Below, one piece after another: positions 36,560 to 48,675 of a DNA stretch of 64,000 nucleotides. The notes under the pieces are model-generated. The model saw only the letters and a list, made by a program, of their open reading frames with translations. It did no database searches and had not been told where the DNA came from. How positions within the stretch are numbered: the stretch's first letter is position 1; every line of letters starts with the position of its first letter. Both the position numbers and the translations under genes were made by a program. The DNA is from Orobanche coerulescens (Eukaryota; Streptophyta; Magnoliopsida; Lamiales; Orobanchaceae), in the NCBI GenBank assembly GCA_033398695.1, contig CM065809.1, positions 177,186,501 to 177,250,500 of the forward strand. The letters run 5' to 3'.

Positions 36560-37826
36560 ATAAATTCATACACTTCGACAACGATGATTTCACGCAGTTA
36601 CAATTCGTATATCAAGGTACTTGCCTTGGTAATCTCTCGCGGATACTCCGAAAGTACGGTCGGTTGGCAAAATCCGAAACTCCAACGAAAACAACGATCG
36701 GAAGGGCTCAACACCAGATTTTTTTTTGTAGGGAAATCGTCCCTAATATCCTATCATCGAATAAACAATCAATCATACGAGGAAAAACATCACAAAACGA
36801 CCAAATTCCTCTCTGCGGCATTTCCCCGGACACCTTGAAGGCGTCAAACGGAAGTTCATATAATCGACGAATCGGAAATGGTAAAACCGTGGAAAGATGA
36901 TGAAAATGATAGAATACAACTTAATCTACAATTATCCATCAGTAATTTAAGTTCATAAGGCTCAAACGGACGAAATCTACCAAGATCCCCAAATTTCCCA
37001 AAGTTTGGATTTTAGGAAAAACTAACCTTGATTCGGTCGATTGAAGGATGTTATGGATTGATCGATCAATGATATGGACTCAGGATCTTCGTGAATTTGT
37101 TGTTCAATAACATGTCTCCTATATCTCAAAACCTCTGGCCGCGGAAGGAAAAGAATGAAATGAAAAATGTGTTGAAACAGGGCTGCTCGGTCAAATATAT
37201 AGGCAGACCACCCTAGCGTGCGCTAGCGTGCCGGCAGCGTGCGCTAGCGGGCCGACCATCGCCCAGTCCAGAGGCTCCTGGACTGATCCCTCGCCCAGGT
37301 AGCGCGCGCTAGATGCCGAGCAGCGTGCGCTACGTCTGCCGGTTAGCGCGCGCAGCGACCGGCCGTAGCGTGCGCTACCGGCCAATTCTCTGGAGTCCAG
37401 AACCTCTGGGGCCTCACTGCCCGGCCCAGGTAGCGTGCGCTGGGTGCCGCATAGCGTGCGCTACGACTGCCGGTTAGCGCGCGCAGCCTCCCGGCAGTAG
37501 CGTACGCTATGCCGGTCCCTGCCGCGCCCGTCCGGCCAGAGCCCAGCTACCGTGCCGGTTCCTCCCGCAACCGTCCGGCCAGCGCCCGGCTGCCGTGGCC
37601 TGACGACTCGATTCTTAAAAACGCACGGAACGAACACGACGAAACGCTCGCGGACAACAACATCGATCCGAAATGAAAATAATATACAACAAATCACCAC
37701 ATATGGCCATAAACACAAAGTCGATTGTCGAGAAAAAAATAATACCAACGCTCGGAAACCGAGAAATTTCCGGTCTAAGAAAAAGAAAATTTCGAACAAA
37801 TCAGAATAAAAATCTCGGATATTACA
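34707..37826 (-). repeat. LTR-B copy 1
   Basis: 3120 bp, TGTAACACCCCC...GGATATTACA. Contains a TA/CA microsatellite (about 36268-36556) and the AGCGTGCGCT array. Minus-strand ORFs within it are not genes. Confidence 0.92.
37194..37520 (-). promoter_or_regulatory. LTR-B array of AGCGTGCGCT palindromes directly upstream of a TATA box
   Basis: About ten copies of TAGCGTGCGCTA, AGCGCGCGCT and AGCGTACGCT occur at 37203-37520. In minus sense they are followed at once by CTATATATT (37194-37202). The same block recurs at about 51255-51560 and 56335-56650 in the other two LTR copies. Confidence 0.65.
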
Positions 37827-37839
37827 TTCTACCACCCTT
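37827..37839 (-). other. Polypurine tract of LTR-B element
   Basis: AAGGGTGGTAGAA abuts the LTR in minus sense. The second copy is at 51879-51891. Confidence 0.6.
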
Positions 37840-38209
37840 AAAATAAGTTTCGTCCCGAAACTTAAAAATAGAGAGTGGCGGAACAATCAAGGAAATAACT
37901 ACTTGCTCAGCCCCAAATCATCACGAGCAAAGCGCGAGTGCAAGGTTCCAGAAATACGATGAACTGACCTAGTAAGTACAAGGCAGTTTAAAATGGTCGA
38001 AAGGTTCACAGATGAATTGCCAACAATGAAAGTCATCCCATACCGAAAATACTAAGAAGAGTACGGGTAATACATTCCCCCATACTAAGAGGACATTATG
38101 ATCCCGAAACTTAGAACAACAAGAGTTGGAAACATAAAGCAATGAAACGAAATACGATCGAAGTCACGATTGTTTGAAACAACAACGATTAAGACATAGT
38201 ACAAAATCT

Positions 38210-38725
38210 TCATTCTCCCATGCTAGGATCTTCAGAAGGAAACATAGGATTTCGGGACACTTCCCGGTCCCTAGCTCTGCTCTCTCTTAGGGCGGCATTC
38301 TTTGCCAATTCGGAAACTGTCTCACAATGTTTCTCCCGATGTCCTTCGCACCCACACCGGTAACAAGTCAAGAGTGGAAAGGGACAATTTGCACGATCAT
38401 GTCCCCACGGCGATTGCGGTTGAAGCACCTTCTCTTCTTACCGAGAATCACCGATGTTGGCTTGGGATCCCAGGCCACTCCCGACCAAGAAAGACGACGC
38501 GTCCGAACGACGCGGGGGTTTGGGAGCCTTAGACTCTCCATCGCCCAAAAATTTCCCAGATGTCCTCGGTCTCTTCGTTTCGCTCGTGGGCTCGACCATT
38601 AAGGACATTTCATAGGATATTGTTTGATCTTGATACTCCTTCACTGTAGCATGAATAGTTGTCGTACGAACCACCTTGTCGCTTCCACTTCCGTCATCAC
38701 ACTTACGTCCGCCAAGGCCCGACAA
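38210..38725 (-). pseudogene. Gag zinc-knuckle fragment, internal copy 1, frameshifted
   Basis: Same coding stretch as complement(52263-52811), but a frame change near 38400-38480 splits it. The second CCHC knuckle (CYRCGCEGHREKHC) is intact, while the first has lost its opening cysteines. The difference from copy 2 centres on a CCCTGACG/CCCCACGG change. Confidence 0.8.
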
Positions 38726-39788
38726 ACTAATACAGATAGTACTGCGTTATCAATAATCAGTTGCACAGTATACCACAATTATCAACATAAGGTTTAGTTA
38801 ACATATATAGAATAACGTAAAGCGTTAAGTTTTATGAAGTCAATTTCGAGTCCTCCGACGATGACGATCATTATATGTATGCACTTAATGGAAATAAATT
38901 TTTGGAAAAGAGGGCTAGTCACGTTGCGCCCAAGACTCATAAATACTGTCTTTTATTTCGGAAGAGGAAGTTTATATAACGACTCTAAAAATTATTTTCG
39001 AGTAATGTAAAAAAAATTCAAAATTGAATTGTAACTAATTTGAAATATTTCAAGAGTGTTAGATTCCCAAATACCACAATTTTGAAAATCTTTCCTCTTC
39101 TACCAAAATGTTTATTCGAAAGGATTTTCCACCGAGATACGTGACCATTTAACATGACAACATTAAATCATGGTTTTTCACAATGTTAGAAAATTTCAAA
39201 GCACCACTATAAAATATTCTTGATACTACGGGTCGTGGGCCGTCGGAACCCACTGAGCTAAAAATCATTTTTAAAAAAATGTTCAAATTGCCAAAAAGGC
39301 CGATGTTGGTAATATTCTCGAATACTCACTAAGTCATTTATAAAAATATCAAATACCGTCATAAGAATACTATCAAAACGTGAAAGACCAAAATATCAAA
39401 AATCGGTTTGCAAGATACCAAAAGCCATCTTAAAATACTCATGCGGCGGATAAAATTAACATTCATAAGTTTATTCTAATAAGTGTAGAAACAGATAAAT
39501 ATGCTCGACTTCCGAAGCATATTACATAACCATTTTTGCTCGGACCGCATACGCATGTTATATCCTAAAACAATAATATCACCAACAAGTTCCAATCCTT
39601 AGTTCACATTAAACACGTTAGCACAATATAATCAAATACGTATATAAGGAGACTTACGATCGGGAGGCTTACCATCACAGATTGCCGGAAGATGATGTCG
39701 GAACCACGATACTAATCACAACTCTGATGCGCGCGACTTACACAAGACATGGACTTGACCCAACGGCCTAGGTTTTTCGCAAACCTAA

Positions 39789-39800
39789 GCTCCGATACCA
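39789..39800 (-). other. Primer-binding site, LTR-B internal copy 1
   Basis: TGGTATCGGAGC, complementary to initiator tRNA-Met with one mismatch, lies four bases from the LTR. It is the same site as in LTR-A, supporting a related Tekay-type origin. The second copy is at complement(53848-53859). Confidence 0.75.
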
Positions 39801-41003
39801 TAAATGTAACACCCCCAGAATACGACCGGGAATGTCACACGCCGTAGACCCTTATCACTAGGATCTACCTGGCTAAGCTCCAAAAGACTACTCAATGATT
39901 GGCCGACCGGGTCAAAATTAAATGCAAAGGCATCGACAAGGTCATTAACCAATTCGTAAAATAACGACATTCACATTACAATGACAATAATAAACTTAAA
40001 CACTAAAAAGAATGACAACTCAATTTAATAAATGAAAACTACACCCATGCAAGGGTGAATACTCGAACGAGAGAAAATACCACTTAATGAAACAAAAGAA
40101 AACACTCGACTGGGTGTGATTAGTATCATTGTCCTCCATCTCCTTCCAAGCGATCATGTGATCGCTCCCGAGCCGCCAAAACTCCGAGCGCATAACAGGC
40201 ACCCACCCCCGAAAACTCGGGGTTAGCAACCGGAATTTTGCTAGTGCAAGTGCATAATATACAAGATATACGAATAATAACAACACAAATCTCAACAAAT
40301 GTGAAGCCTTAACACAAACCACACATTCCCATAGTCCACAGAATAGCATCACATACCCAAAGTGAAAGATAATCACATAGTCATATTCTCTGTATGGAAC
40401 ATAACACCAATGAAACTTTAAACGAGCCCAAGGAGTTTAAAAATCCCTTTTTATAAAAAGGAAAAGTATTTTGATAAGAAAGTTTGAAAACATTATTATT
40501 GACTCGAGCCATCATGGGGTTTCGGAAAATCAAATGGGAATACTTTTAGAAAATACTTCAAAACTCTCGGATCCTCGACCCAACATGTGTAAAACAATTT
40601 GCAAGAAAACCATTACAATTATTCGGTCCTCGACCCAATGCATGAATAATCATCACAAGACAATCAAAGGCACAACCTCTCATTCGACAATTCTGCTCAA
40701 GACCCTTGATTAATTAACCCTGAGATTTCGTCAAACATCCTTGGTTAATTAACCCCGATACCAACGTCTTAAAAACAATTTGAAACAAGCTTTCAAAACA
40801 CGAATCACAGTTATATCGAGACCAAGATTTTAAAAGAGTTGAAAGAACTTTGAAATACGAGGATTGTTCGAAGCGGGTCTTAGCTATCACTCGAATATCC
40901 GTTACCAATAAGCCTGCCAGGCGCCTCCCTTGCACACCTGTGCACCGGCGTTCACTCCACTATGTTGGCCGCCCCTTGAACATGTCACCGCGCCGGCGAT
41001 CAC

Positions 41004-42305
41004 TGTTAGGTGTATTTTTATACGTTTATTCATCATTATTTTGTAGTATTTTGGAGTGTGAAATCATCTAAATGAGCTTTTAATGCCTTAATTTTGTATG
41101 ATTGACAGGAAATTGAAGTCCGGAAGCTTAAACGAGGCAAAACGGTAGCAGCAAAATCGGACTATGAGCCGCGGACAAGGAAGGCGAGCCGCGGCAAAGG
41201 AAGACACCACCAAGAGCGAGTAGTCAGATTTCTGTCCGCGGCACGGCCATGTGAGCCATGCACGAAGGATTTAATTACGCCTGGTATTGATTTTGGCGAT
41301 GTGCCGCGGCACGAGTTGATGAGCCGCGGCACACTTAGCGGGTTTGGTACGTCTGCGCGGATTTTGGGCCGTTTGAAGCCGATTTTCAACCAACGAATAC
41401 GGACGCGATTTATGGATATGCTGAGCTATAAATAGGGCTTAAGACCCTAATTTAATTATCTTGGATTTGATTGAATCTAGACCTAAGAGAGCTTAAGCTT
41501 GGAGACAGAGAAGAGGAGGAAAGCAGAGGAATTCAAGGGCAGAAGGCGGAAGTCAAGAACGGAGGAATCCGAGCTTCATCTGCGTTTGAATTTTATGCTT
41601 TCGTTTATTTACTTTGTATTTTCGCTTTTAGTATGTCGCTAAAGCCCTAATCTAGGTTTTGATGAAACCTTTATTTTGACGAATTGATTGAGGTTATCCA
41701 TTTATTACCTTTTTATTGAGTTTTCCCAATTATGTTTTATGCTTGCAATTATCCTGCCAATAGTTGTATTGATTTAATCATTCACTTGAATCGGGAGAGG
41801 AGATGTGGTGAGGAACTATTGGTGAGGACCGTTTTATTCTGTGAGATAGGAATATACTCATAGGAACTACGTGGCCTTTAGGAGATTTCATGCTTTTGCC
41901 TAGCGGCAGATAATTCACCTAGGGATAGAGTGCGTTAGTCGCCGTTAGATAAATCTATTGACCTCGGAGAGGCGGTAGAATATATTAGCAATCTCCGCCT
42001 TCAATAAATTGGGAAAATTATTTATTACGGATAATCAAGATTAAATTCGGATAAATTAAGGTGGATTTAACTCTAGACTTATTTATAATTTGATTCCTTT
42101 TATTCAAGCTATCGTTTTACTGTTTAGTCTTTCAAGAATTCTTTTAGTTATTAATCCGAAAAACCCAACTTCGATTGTTCAAATAAAATTGGGATACGAA
42201 AACGTCGGTAGTTAGAGAGTCAATCCTCGTGGGAATGATACTCTACTTATCACTTTATTACTTGTAAACGATGACGTGCACTTGCGTGTAGGAAATATCG
42301 CAACA
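41004..42305 (+). repeat. Athila-like 5' LTR
   Basis: 1302 bp, TGTTAGGTGT...ATCGCAACA. Contains the CCGCGG palindrome array and TATA box. The second copy at 48676-49978 is 1303 bp. Confidence 0.93.
41166..41435 (+). promoter_or_regulatory. GTGCCGCGGCAC array followed by TATA box in Athila LTR
   Basis: About five to six copies of GAGCCGCGGCAC or GTGCCGCGGCAC occur at 41166-41340. TATAAATAG at 41427-41435 lies about 90 bp downstream, in the right place for the U3 core promoter. In the second LTR the array is at about 48838-49010 and the TATA box at 49096-49104. Confidence 0.7.
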
Positions 42306-42311
42306 AGTTTT

Positions 42312-42321
42312 TGGCGCCGTT
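42312..42321 (+). other. Primer-binding site of Athila-like element
   Basis: TGGCGCCGTT begins six bases after the LTR, the usual Athila/Tat primer site matching a tRNA-Asp 3' end. Confidence 0.75.
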
Positions 42322-42441
42322 CTTAGGGGATTGAAATTTTCTAATATCGACTTAAGTATTTCAGTCTTAATTTGAGCGTTTGTTTTTATTTTTGCGTATT
42401 TAATTTCGTTTATTTGTTTTCCTTTTCAGACCTTTCGTGTA

Positions 42442-43255
42442 GTGCATGAGAAGACTCGTAACGGAGGCTTACTACCTTTGGACACCGAGCTCGAGCGCAC
42501 TCTAAGAAGGAATAAAAAGAAAAAAAGTGAGTTGCAGACGGCGGTCAAGATGGCGAAAATATTGAAATCAAGGAGGAGACAACCAAGTGCGGCAAGTTCA
42601 ACCGGAACTCGCTCTTCGAGATTATGCCATGCCGCAAGTCAACGCAAATTTTTCGGGAATTCGGCGTCCCACCGTCCAAGCTAATAATTTTGAAATCAAG
42701 CCCGCCATTATTCAGATGGTACAGGCGAGCCCTTTCTGTGGATTGCCGAAGGATGACCCGAATGCCCACATTGCTTCGTTCCTTGAGATATGCGACACAT
42801 TTAAAACAAATGGTGTCACCGACGATGCCATCCGATTGAGGCTTTTCCCTTTTTCTTTGAGGGATAAAGCAAAGTTTTGGTTGAATTCCTTACCGCCGGG
42901 GTCGATTACAACTTGGGAGAGGTTAGTGCAAGCCTTCCTTGCAAAATTTTTCCCACCAGCTAAGACGGCGCGGTTGAGAAACGAGATAACTACCTTTGCC
43001 CGATTCGATATGGAATCGGTCCACGAGGCGTGGGAGCGATATAAAGAATTACTTGAAGATGCCCTCATCACGGCATTCCTGATTGGCTTCACCGCATACG
43101 TTTTATGGTGGTTTGAGTGCTTCTACACGCACTCTTGTCGATGCGACCTCGGAGGGACATTCATGGGAAAATCTATGGCCGAGGCTCACGTGCTTTTGGA
43201 GGATATGGCGGCAACGCTTACCAATGGCGTGAAAGATTGGCACCGAAGAGGGTAA
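42442..43255 (+). pseudogene. Athila-like gag, frameshifted
   Basis: The N-terminal frame (LLPLDTELERTLRRNKKKK) shifts near 42600 into the main frame: MPQVNANFSGIRRPTVQANN, GLPKDDPNAHIASFLEICDT, FPFSLRDKAKFWLNSLPPGS and WERLVQAFLAKFFPPAKTAR. This is the plant retrotransposon gag domain of the Athila group. A further shift at about 43065-43140 replaces the C-terminal part. The capsid role is family knowledge. Confidence 0.88.
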
Positions 43256-43259
43256 TGGA

Positions 43260-44740
43260 AGTTTCGAGCAATGATCCGATCTCCGCCTTGTCGGCTCAAG
43301 TCGCCGCTTTGACACAACACTCGAACTTTTCGCATGCACCAGCCCCCGTTACCATTGAGGCGTGTAATTGGTGTAACGGATCACACCCGAGTGCGGAATG
43401 TCAATTTGGAAATCCGTTCGAGCAAAATCATATGGAGCAGGCTCAATTCGTAGGAAATGGGAATCGATCAATAACCCGTACTCAATACTTACAATCCGGG
43501 GTGGCGCAATCACCCCAACTTTTCATGGAGAAACGGATGAACGCACACCACCCCTTTCACTCGGAATCAACGGACCCACTTCCGCTCCTAAAGTGTCTCT
43601 CGAGGAAGCACTTGCAAAATTGGCGGCAAATACGAGTCAATTTATGACTCGGACGAAGCTACACTACAAAATCATTACGCTTCCATTCGAATTTGGAGGT
43701 TCATTTGGGCCAAATCGCTAATGTATTGACAGCTCGTCGGAGGAGCATTGCAGTACAATGAAACTAACCACAGAGAGAGTCTAACGCGATTAGCTTGAGA
43801 AGCGGGAGAAAGTTCTTTGGATCAGCCCGGCGAGGTAAAGAGGAGAAGGTGATTGAGGAGTCGAAGGAATTTAAGCCGGAGGAGTCGAAAAACTTGAAGG
43901 CGGAGATCTCGAAGACATGTGTCCCCGTTCCGTTTCCGCAGACTACAGCAAAGGAGGCGGACAAACAATTTTCTAAGTTCCTTGAGGTGTTCAAAAGCTT
44001 CACATAAATATTCCGTTCGCGAAGCATTGGAGCAGATGCCGAGTTATGTCAAGTTCATGAAAGAGATATTATCTAAGAAGAAAACTTGAAGAGTTTGAAA
44101 GCGGTTGCCTTGACAGAGGAGTGCGGTGCAATTCTTCAAAAGAAGCTTCCACCTAAATTGAAAGATCCGGAAGCTTCAACATACCATGCACCATGGGGAA
44201 TCTTTCGTTTGATAAGGCATTATGCGATCTTGGTGCAAGTATCAACCTCATGCCTCTATCGATTTTCCAAAAGTGAATATTGGGGAAGCCAAGCCAACCA
44301 CGATCTCCTTACAATTGGCGGATCGATCGATTAAGTATCCGAGGAGTGATCGAGGATGTTTTAGTTAAAGTCGATAAGTTCATCTTTCCGGCTGATTTCA
44401 TCGTACTAGACATGGAGGAAGATGAAAATATTCCGATCATCTTGGGACGACCATTTCTAGCTACGGGCCGCACCCTTATAGGCGTGGAAAAGGGGAGTTA
44501 ACTCGAGGGTCGAGGCAGGCAAGTCACTTTTCAAGTGTTCAAATCGCTCCCATGTCCGGAAGTCTTGATAAAGAGTCTCAAATTGAAAGCGTGGATGTTG
44601 TTGAAAGAGGAAAGCACCGAAAACATCGTCGGTGGAAAAATTGATTTTGTGTTGAATGGCCCAAGTTTTAAGAAGGATGTTGAGCAGTGGCATTCCTCGA
44701 GCATGAGGAAAAATCTGCTGTGATCGTGAGTTCGTTGGCA
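43260..44740 (+). pseudogene. Athila-like gag tail and aspartic protease, several frameshifts
   Basis: The tail includes a CNWCNGSHPSAEC knuckle-like motif (about 43360). Protease parts are [20 protein letters not shown] (44112), the catalytic word DLGAS in another frame (44226-44240), then [20 protein letters not shown] and [15 protein letters not shown] (to about 44485). Frames change at least three times. Short gag-pol linker sequence follows; no RT motif was found to 45000. Confidence 0.75.
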
Positions 44741-44993
44741 AAGGAGGAGAGTGAGCCGAAAGCCAAGAGAAAAATTAGTCATGGAGAAACCGGGTGTTTC
44801 GGGAAGTTTTCAAGTCGAAACCTCTTCGCAAACACCATTTGATTACCGAACCGAGAATCGAATCGCGGATGACCGATGGTCATAATTTTAACCAAAATAT
44901 AAGCGGTTCGATAAGCGGGCGGAAGCGAATGGAGTTTGCGAAAAGCAAACTAACGTTGTTCAATAGGTCGGTGTGACTATAAACTTAGCGCTT

Positions 44994-45011
44994 CTCGGGA
45001 GGCAACCCGAG
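44994..45011 (+). other. Conserved Athila hairpin
   Basis: CTCGGGAGGCAACCCGAG is a perfect stem-loop. The GGGAGGCAACCC core lies between pol and the env-position ORF in many Athila elements (from memory), so it marks where pol should end. Confidence 0.7.
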
Positions 45012-45164
45012 CTCGTAGTTGTAGAATCTTGCATTTCTTTATTTTTCTTGTTTTTCGTGATTCTTAGTTTTCATCATTTTTGTGCTTCTATCTCGCCGTC
45101 CTCTCGTTTTTAACGTCTTCTTTTCAAAATTACGTGCGGGAAAGTCCTGTGGAGAAAGCTCGAG

Positions 45165-45395
45165 TATGAGCCAGCGGCACGGCTATTGTGAGCCGCGGCA
45201 CACATCATTCGCCGGGAAGGCAAAACCAGCGTACTTTGTGCCGCGGCACGGCATAAATGAGCGCGGCACACTTGAGCAATGAGCCGGGGCACACGGAATT
45301 TAAGCCTCGGCACACGATAAAAGCGAGACACGAGTAAAAGGATGTACTTTGTGCCGCGGCACGATTATTGTGAGCCGCGGCACACTATGCGAATT
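45165..45395 (+). promoter_or_regulatory. Second GTGCCGCGGCAC array, upstream of the env-position ORF
   Basis: About seven copies of GTGCCGCGGCAC, GAGCCGCGGCAC and degenerate forms lie about 700-900 bp before the ATG at 46056. It is the same word as in the LTR array, placed in an internal non-coding region. Confidence 0.7.
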
Positions 45396-46055
45396 TGAAA
45401 GGCCGGGTAGCATATAACGAGCACTCGGCGGCATTTCAGTAAGTTTTCCTATTTCATTGCCTTCCCTCCCAGTAGCGAACCGTAAGGCGATTCTTCAATT
45501 TTTTTCTGCGATTTTTCTTCAAAAGGTACGCTTGAATCTTGAATTCTTATGTGCTTATGGTTGATATATGGAAGTGTCTATGCTTTAAATGATTGGAACA
45601 TGTTTATTTTTCTTCATATAGTTTTGCGATTGTTCGAGAATAACAGGGGAGTTTCATCGATTTTTCTTGATTAAATTGGAACATAAATGAGTTGAATGTG
45701 TTAAGTTGTTGCTAATTGAATTGCATTTCTGTTTTTGGGGGTTGAATCGAGCTAGAACTATGTTTATTCTTCAAGTAAACATGCACCCTCAAGGTGTCTG
45801 ATAAATTGCCCGAATGAAAATTTTCTTTGAAAAAGCAATTGTTTTGAAGTTTCTTGCAACGTATACGTTTTCAATCTACAGCATGCCCAACCCGTACATC
45901 CAGTTGAGATGTTTAAGTCCAAATTCATCTTTCTCTCTCGTATGCGCTAGTGTCTTAATTTTGGAATTTCTGGTTTGATGTCTTTAGCCACGCATATATC
46001 ATCGTTACTATTGTTGCGTAAATAAACCCTCGTGTTGTACTTCTCAGGACTGATT

Positions 46056-47430
46056 ATGGCGCGCACGAAGAAGTTGACCAAGCGTGCTAGGACCGAGTCA
46101 TCCCCTACGCGAGGGGAGACCTCTCGGGGTCGGGCCGAAGCGGAGGGGCACCAATTTTCGGACCCCGAGATCCACAAGATATTCAACGAAAAAATCCGTC
46201 CGCGTCCTCTTATTCCCGAGAGAGGTTTTACTCCAGCTCCTCAGGACGGGGAGTTGCTCATGATGATTGACGAGATGGGATGGGCTAGATTTACCGCACC
46301 TCCTGAGCCAGCAGTCATTTCGATCGTCCAGGAGTTTTATGCCAGCGCTCTGCTGAAGCACATCAGGGCAGGGCATACGTTGCCATCTCTAGAGTCTCGG
46401 ACTCGGAGTCGGCGTCAGGGTCACGATTGACTTCTCCCACCGCTATTCGGAGGCTTTTTGGGTTTCGGCGGTGGACGAGGCGGCCTATGACCGCGTGATG
46501 ACCGGCCTCACTAAGGAGGCCACCGCTGAGACGATTGCACGGCCGTGCGGCCTGGGAGCGGCGAGCCAGAGCTCATCTACGTTTCACTTCAGAGCTCGCG
46601 CCTCGGCCGGCTCGGGCGAGCACAGCTTTACTTTATTTGTGCCCGCATTGACCCCACCTCCCGGTCCGTGATTTTCTCTCCGCGCCGGATACTTTTGCTA
46701 TCACCTCGGGTTGCGTTTTGGCGTGGCCCCCATTACGGTTCGATCTATCTTCCGGAGTATCCAGGGGCCAAGACGGGGTTGAAGCACCCCTCCCTCATCA
46801 TGCTTTATGCCGTGATCGGGGTGACATGGTCGGTCGGCGAGCCGTCTTGCCCCACGAGCCGATCGACCACCGCATCATATCGCACTTTGAGCGGTGGGGC
46901 GGAGCGTCGGCACACGCTCGGGCGAGGATTTTGCTCGAGGAGGCTCATGAGGATCCCAGAGCCACTTTTGTTGACGCACGGAGAGGCCGGCCGCGGCTGA
47001 CAGAGCGAGGTTAGAGGAGGAGCTGTTTGATGGGTGCGGGAGGATTTGAGGAGGCAGAGAGAAGAGCATAGGGAGGAGGCGAGGAGAGAGAGAGAGGAGC
47101 CGAGAGAGGAGTTGAGGAGAGAGAGAGACGAGATGAGAAGAGAGAGAGAGAGAGCTGGATGGGCCGCCTTACGAGAGGAGCGGCGGGCGGCGCGGAGAGT
47201 GTTATTCTTTGCCGCGAGCCGAGATGAGAGAGCAGCCCGCGGCTAGCCGACGAGCGGAGGCGTCTTGCTGCGAGGAGGCTTATCGCCAGAGCACCTCTCC
47301 CCATGGACGGCCCCCATCATGCATCACGACTGGCCATTTATCTGCGCCCGCCCGGCCCACCACACCACCTTCCTCACCGGACGATGCGGCACCGGCTCTG
47401 AGCAGGCGGAGGAGTACTTGACCTTTACTT
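46056..47430 (+). pseudogene. Athila env-position ORF (putative plant transposon protein)
   Basis: An ATG at 46056 follows a CTTCTCAG word, a possible 3' splice site. It reads MARTKKLTKRARTESSPTRG (basic, nuclear-signal-like), then FNEKIRPRPLIPERGF, MIDEMGWARF and VQEFYASALL. After a stop at 46428 and frame changes, similarity resumes with FICARIDPTSRS. The end (47034-47246) is a highly charged Arg/Glu coiled-coil-like stretch on a purine-rich strand. The group occurs as the 3' ORF of Athila elements, and its function is not established. No membrane segment is seen. Confidence 0.7.
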
Positions 47431-48638
47431 TTCTTGCATTTCATTTTTGTCCATTGAGGTCAATGTACGTCCTAAGTTTGGGGGAGGGGTTTACTTTCAG
47501 TCTACATTCACTGCTGTACTCTATTTTGTGCTGTACATTATATTTTGTTGCACTTTTCTTTCTTTGCGAATTTTTTTTTTTTTAATAGCCTTGCTTGCCG
47601 TAGTTTTTCTTTATTCGTGAATTTTCGTGCTTCTATTATGTGTGATACTGATGTTACGACACTGTCTTTCTCTTTGAAGAAGCGGGCAAGTTTTAGTCGA
47701 GTTGTAGTCAGTTATTTCTGCTCTGCTTAGTATTCAATTAGGTCCGAAATTTTTCGTGATTGTAGAGGTCTTGGCAGACAAGAGACGATACATACTTGTT
47801 TTTAATCCCTATCAATACGTTTGGCTACATTTTCCGGATAGTGAGTAAATCTTGTTTCTTTAGTCGTGTTGGCACTTAAATGGAGTTTAGAGTCGGTCAG
47901 TTTTCCCCAAAGTCGAGATAATGTGTTCTATGAAGGGAAGTCTAGTAACCGGGGTATTCGCGTGACCGTTGTTTACTCTCGCGTAAAGCAGCGACCCGAT
48001 TAGACTAGTGATTTAGTGAGTTCACATGTGCCAATGATAGGAAGCCTAGTAATGGGTATTCGCGTGACCATTGTTTACTCTCGCGTAAAGCGGCAACCTT
48101 GATTCGGACATGCGGAAATTTTGTATTCGAGTTGTTTCTCCGTATGCGGAACTTAGTAACTAGAAGCATCCATGTGCCCCATGAGTGTCTTTTACGTCAA
48201 ACGGTTTCCTAATACATGAGAATGGAAGTTCCACCTAGGATTATCCCGATGAAACATCCGAGATCCTAACCTAGTGGTCGACTCGAATCAAATTCTTGAG
48301 CATATTTATATAAGGGGATCTTGTCAGAGGTTTATTTGTTATGAGACTCGTGAAAAATTGTGCCTCTAGGCGTGGACGCGACGAACTAGCTTGTTTATGT
48401 TAGCCTTTCCTATTGACGGTTGATTTGACTCATGTTTTGTTGATCTTTGAGTGAGTTTTCTTCATGAACAAATGACTAGGATCGAGCTTGATCTCTTTGC
48501 GGAATCATTATTCGAGTGCGGCTCGCTTTTATGACACTCGTATTATTTAGAGAGAATGGCGGGATAGTATTGATTAGGTTGAACACCGTGAGTTGCACGA
48601 TGATTCACGACATTCTTTTATTAACTTTAATTCTTTTT

Positions 48639-48675
48639 GCTTGAGGACAAGCAAAGGCTTAAGTTTGGGGGTATT
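48639..48675 (+). other. Stem-loop and polypurine tract before the Athila 3' LTR
   Basis: GCTTGAGGACAAGC (48639-48652) forms a short stem. AAGTTTGGGGG (48661-48671) is the polypurine tract just before the LTR. Both words are typical of Athila/Tat 3' regions. Confidence 0.75.

Noticed and set aside
37461..37886. ORFs within LTR-B near the palindrome array (also 51258-51938, 56459-56930)
   Set aside because: They differ between LTR copies by frame breaks and cover U3 sequence; no family is recognisable.
47011..47304. Ser/Leu-rich minus-strand ORF
   Set aside because: It is the complement of the GA-rich coiled-coil stretch of the Athila 3' ORF.
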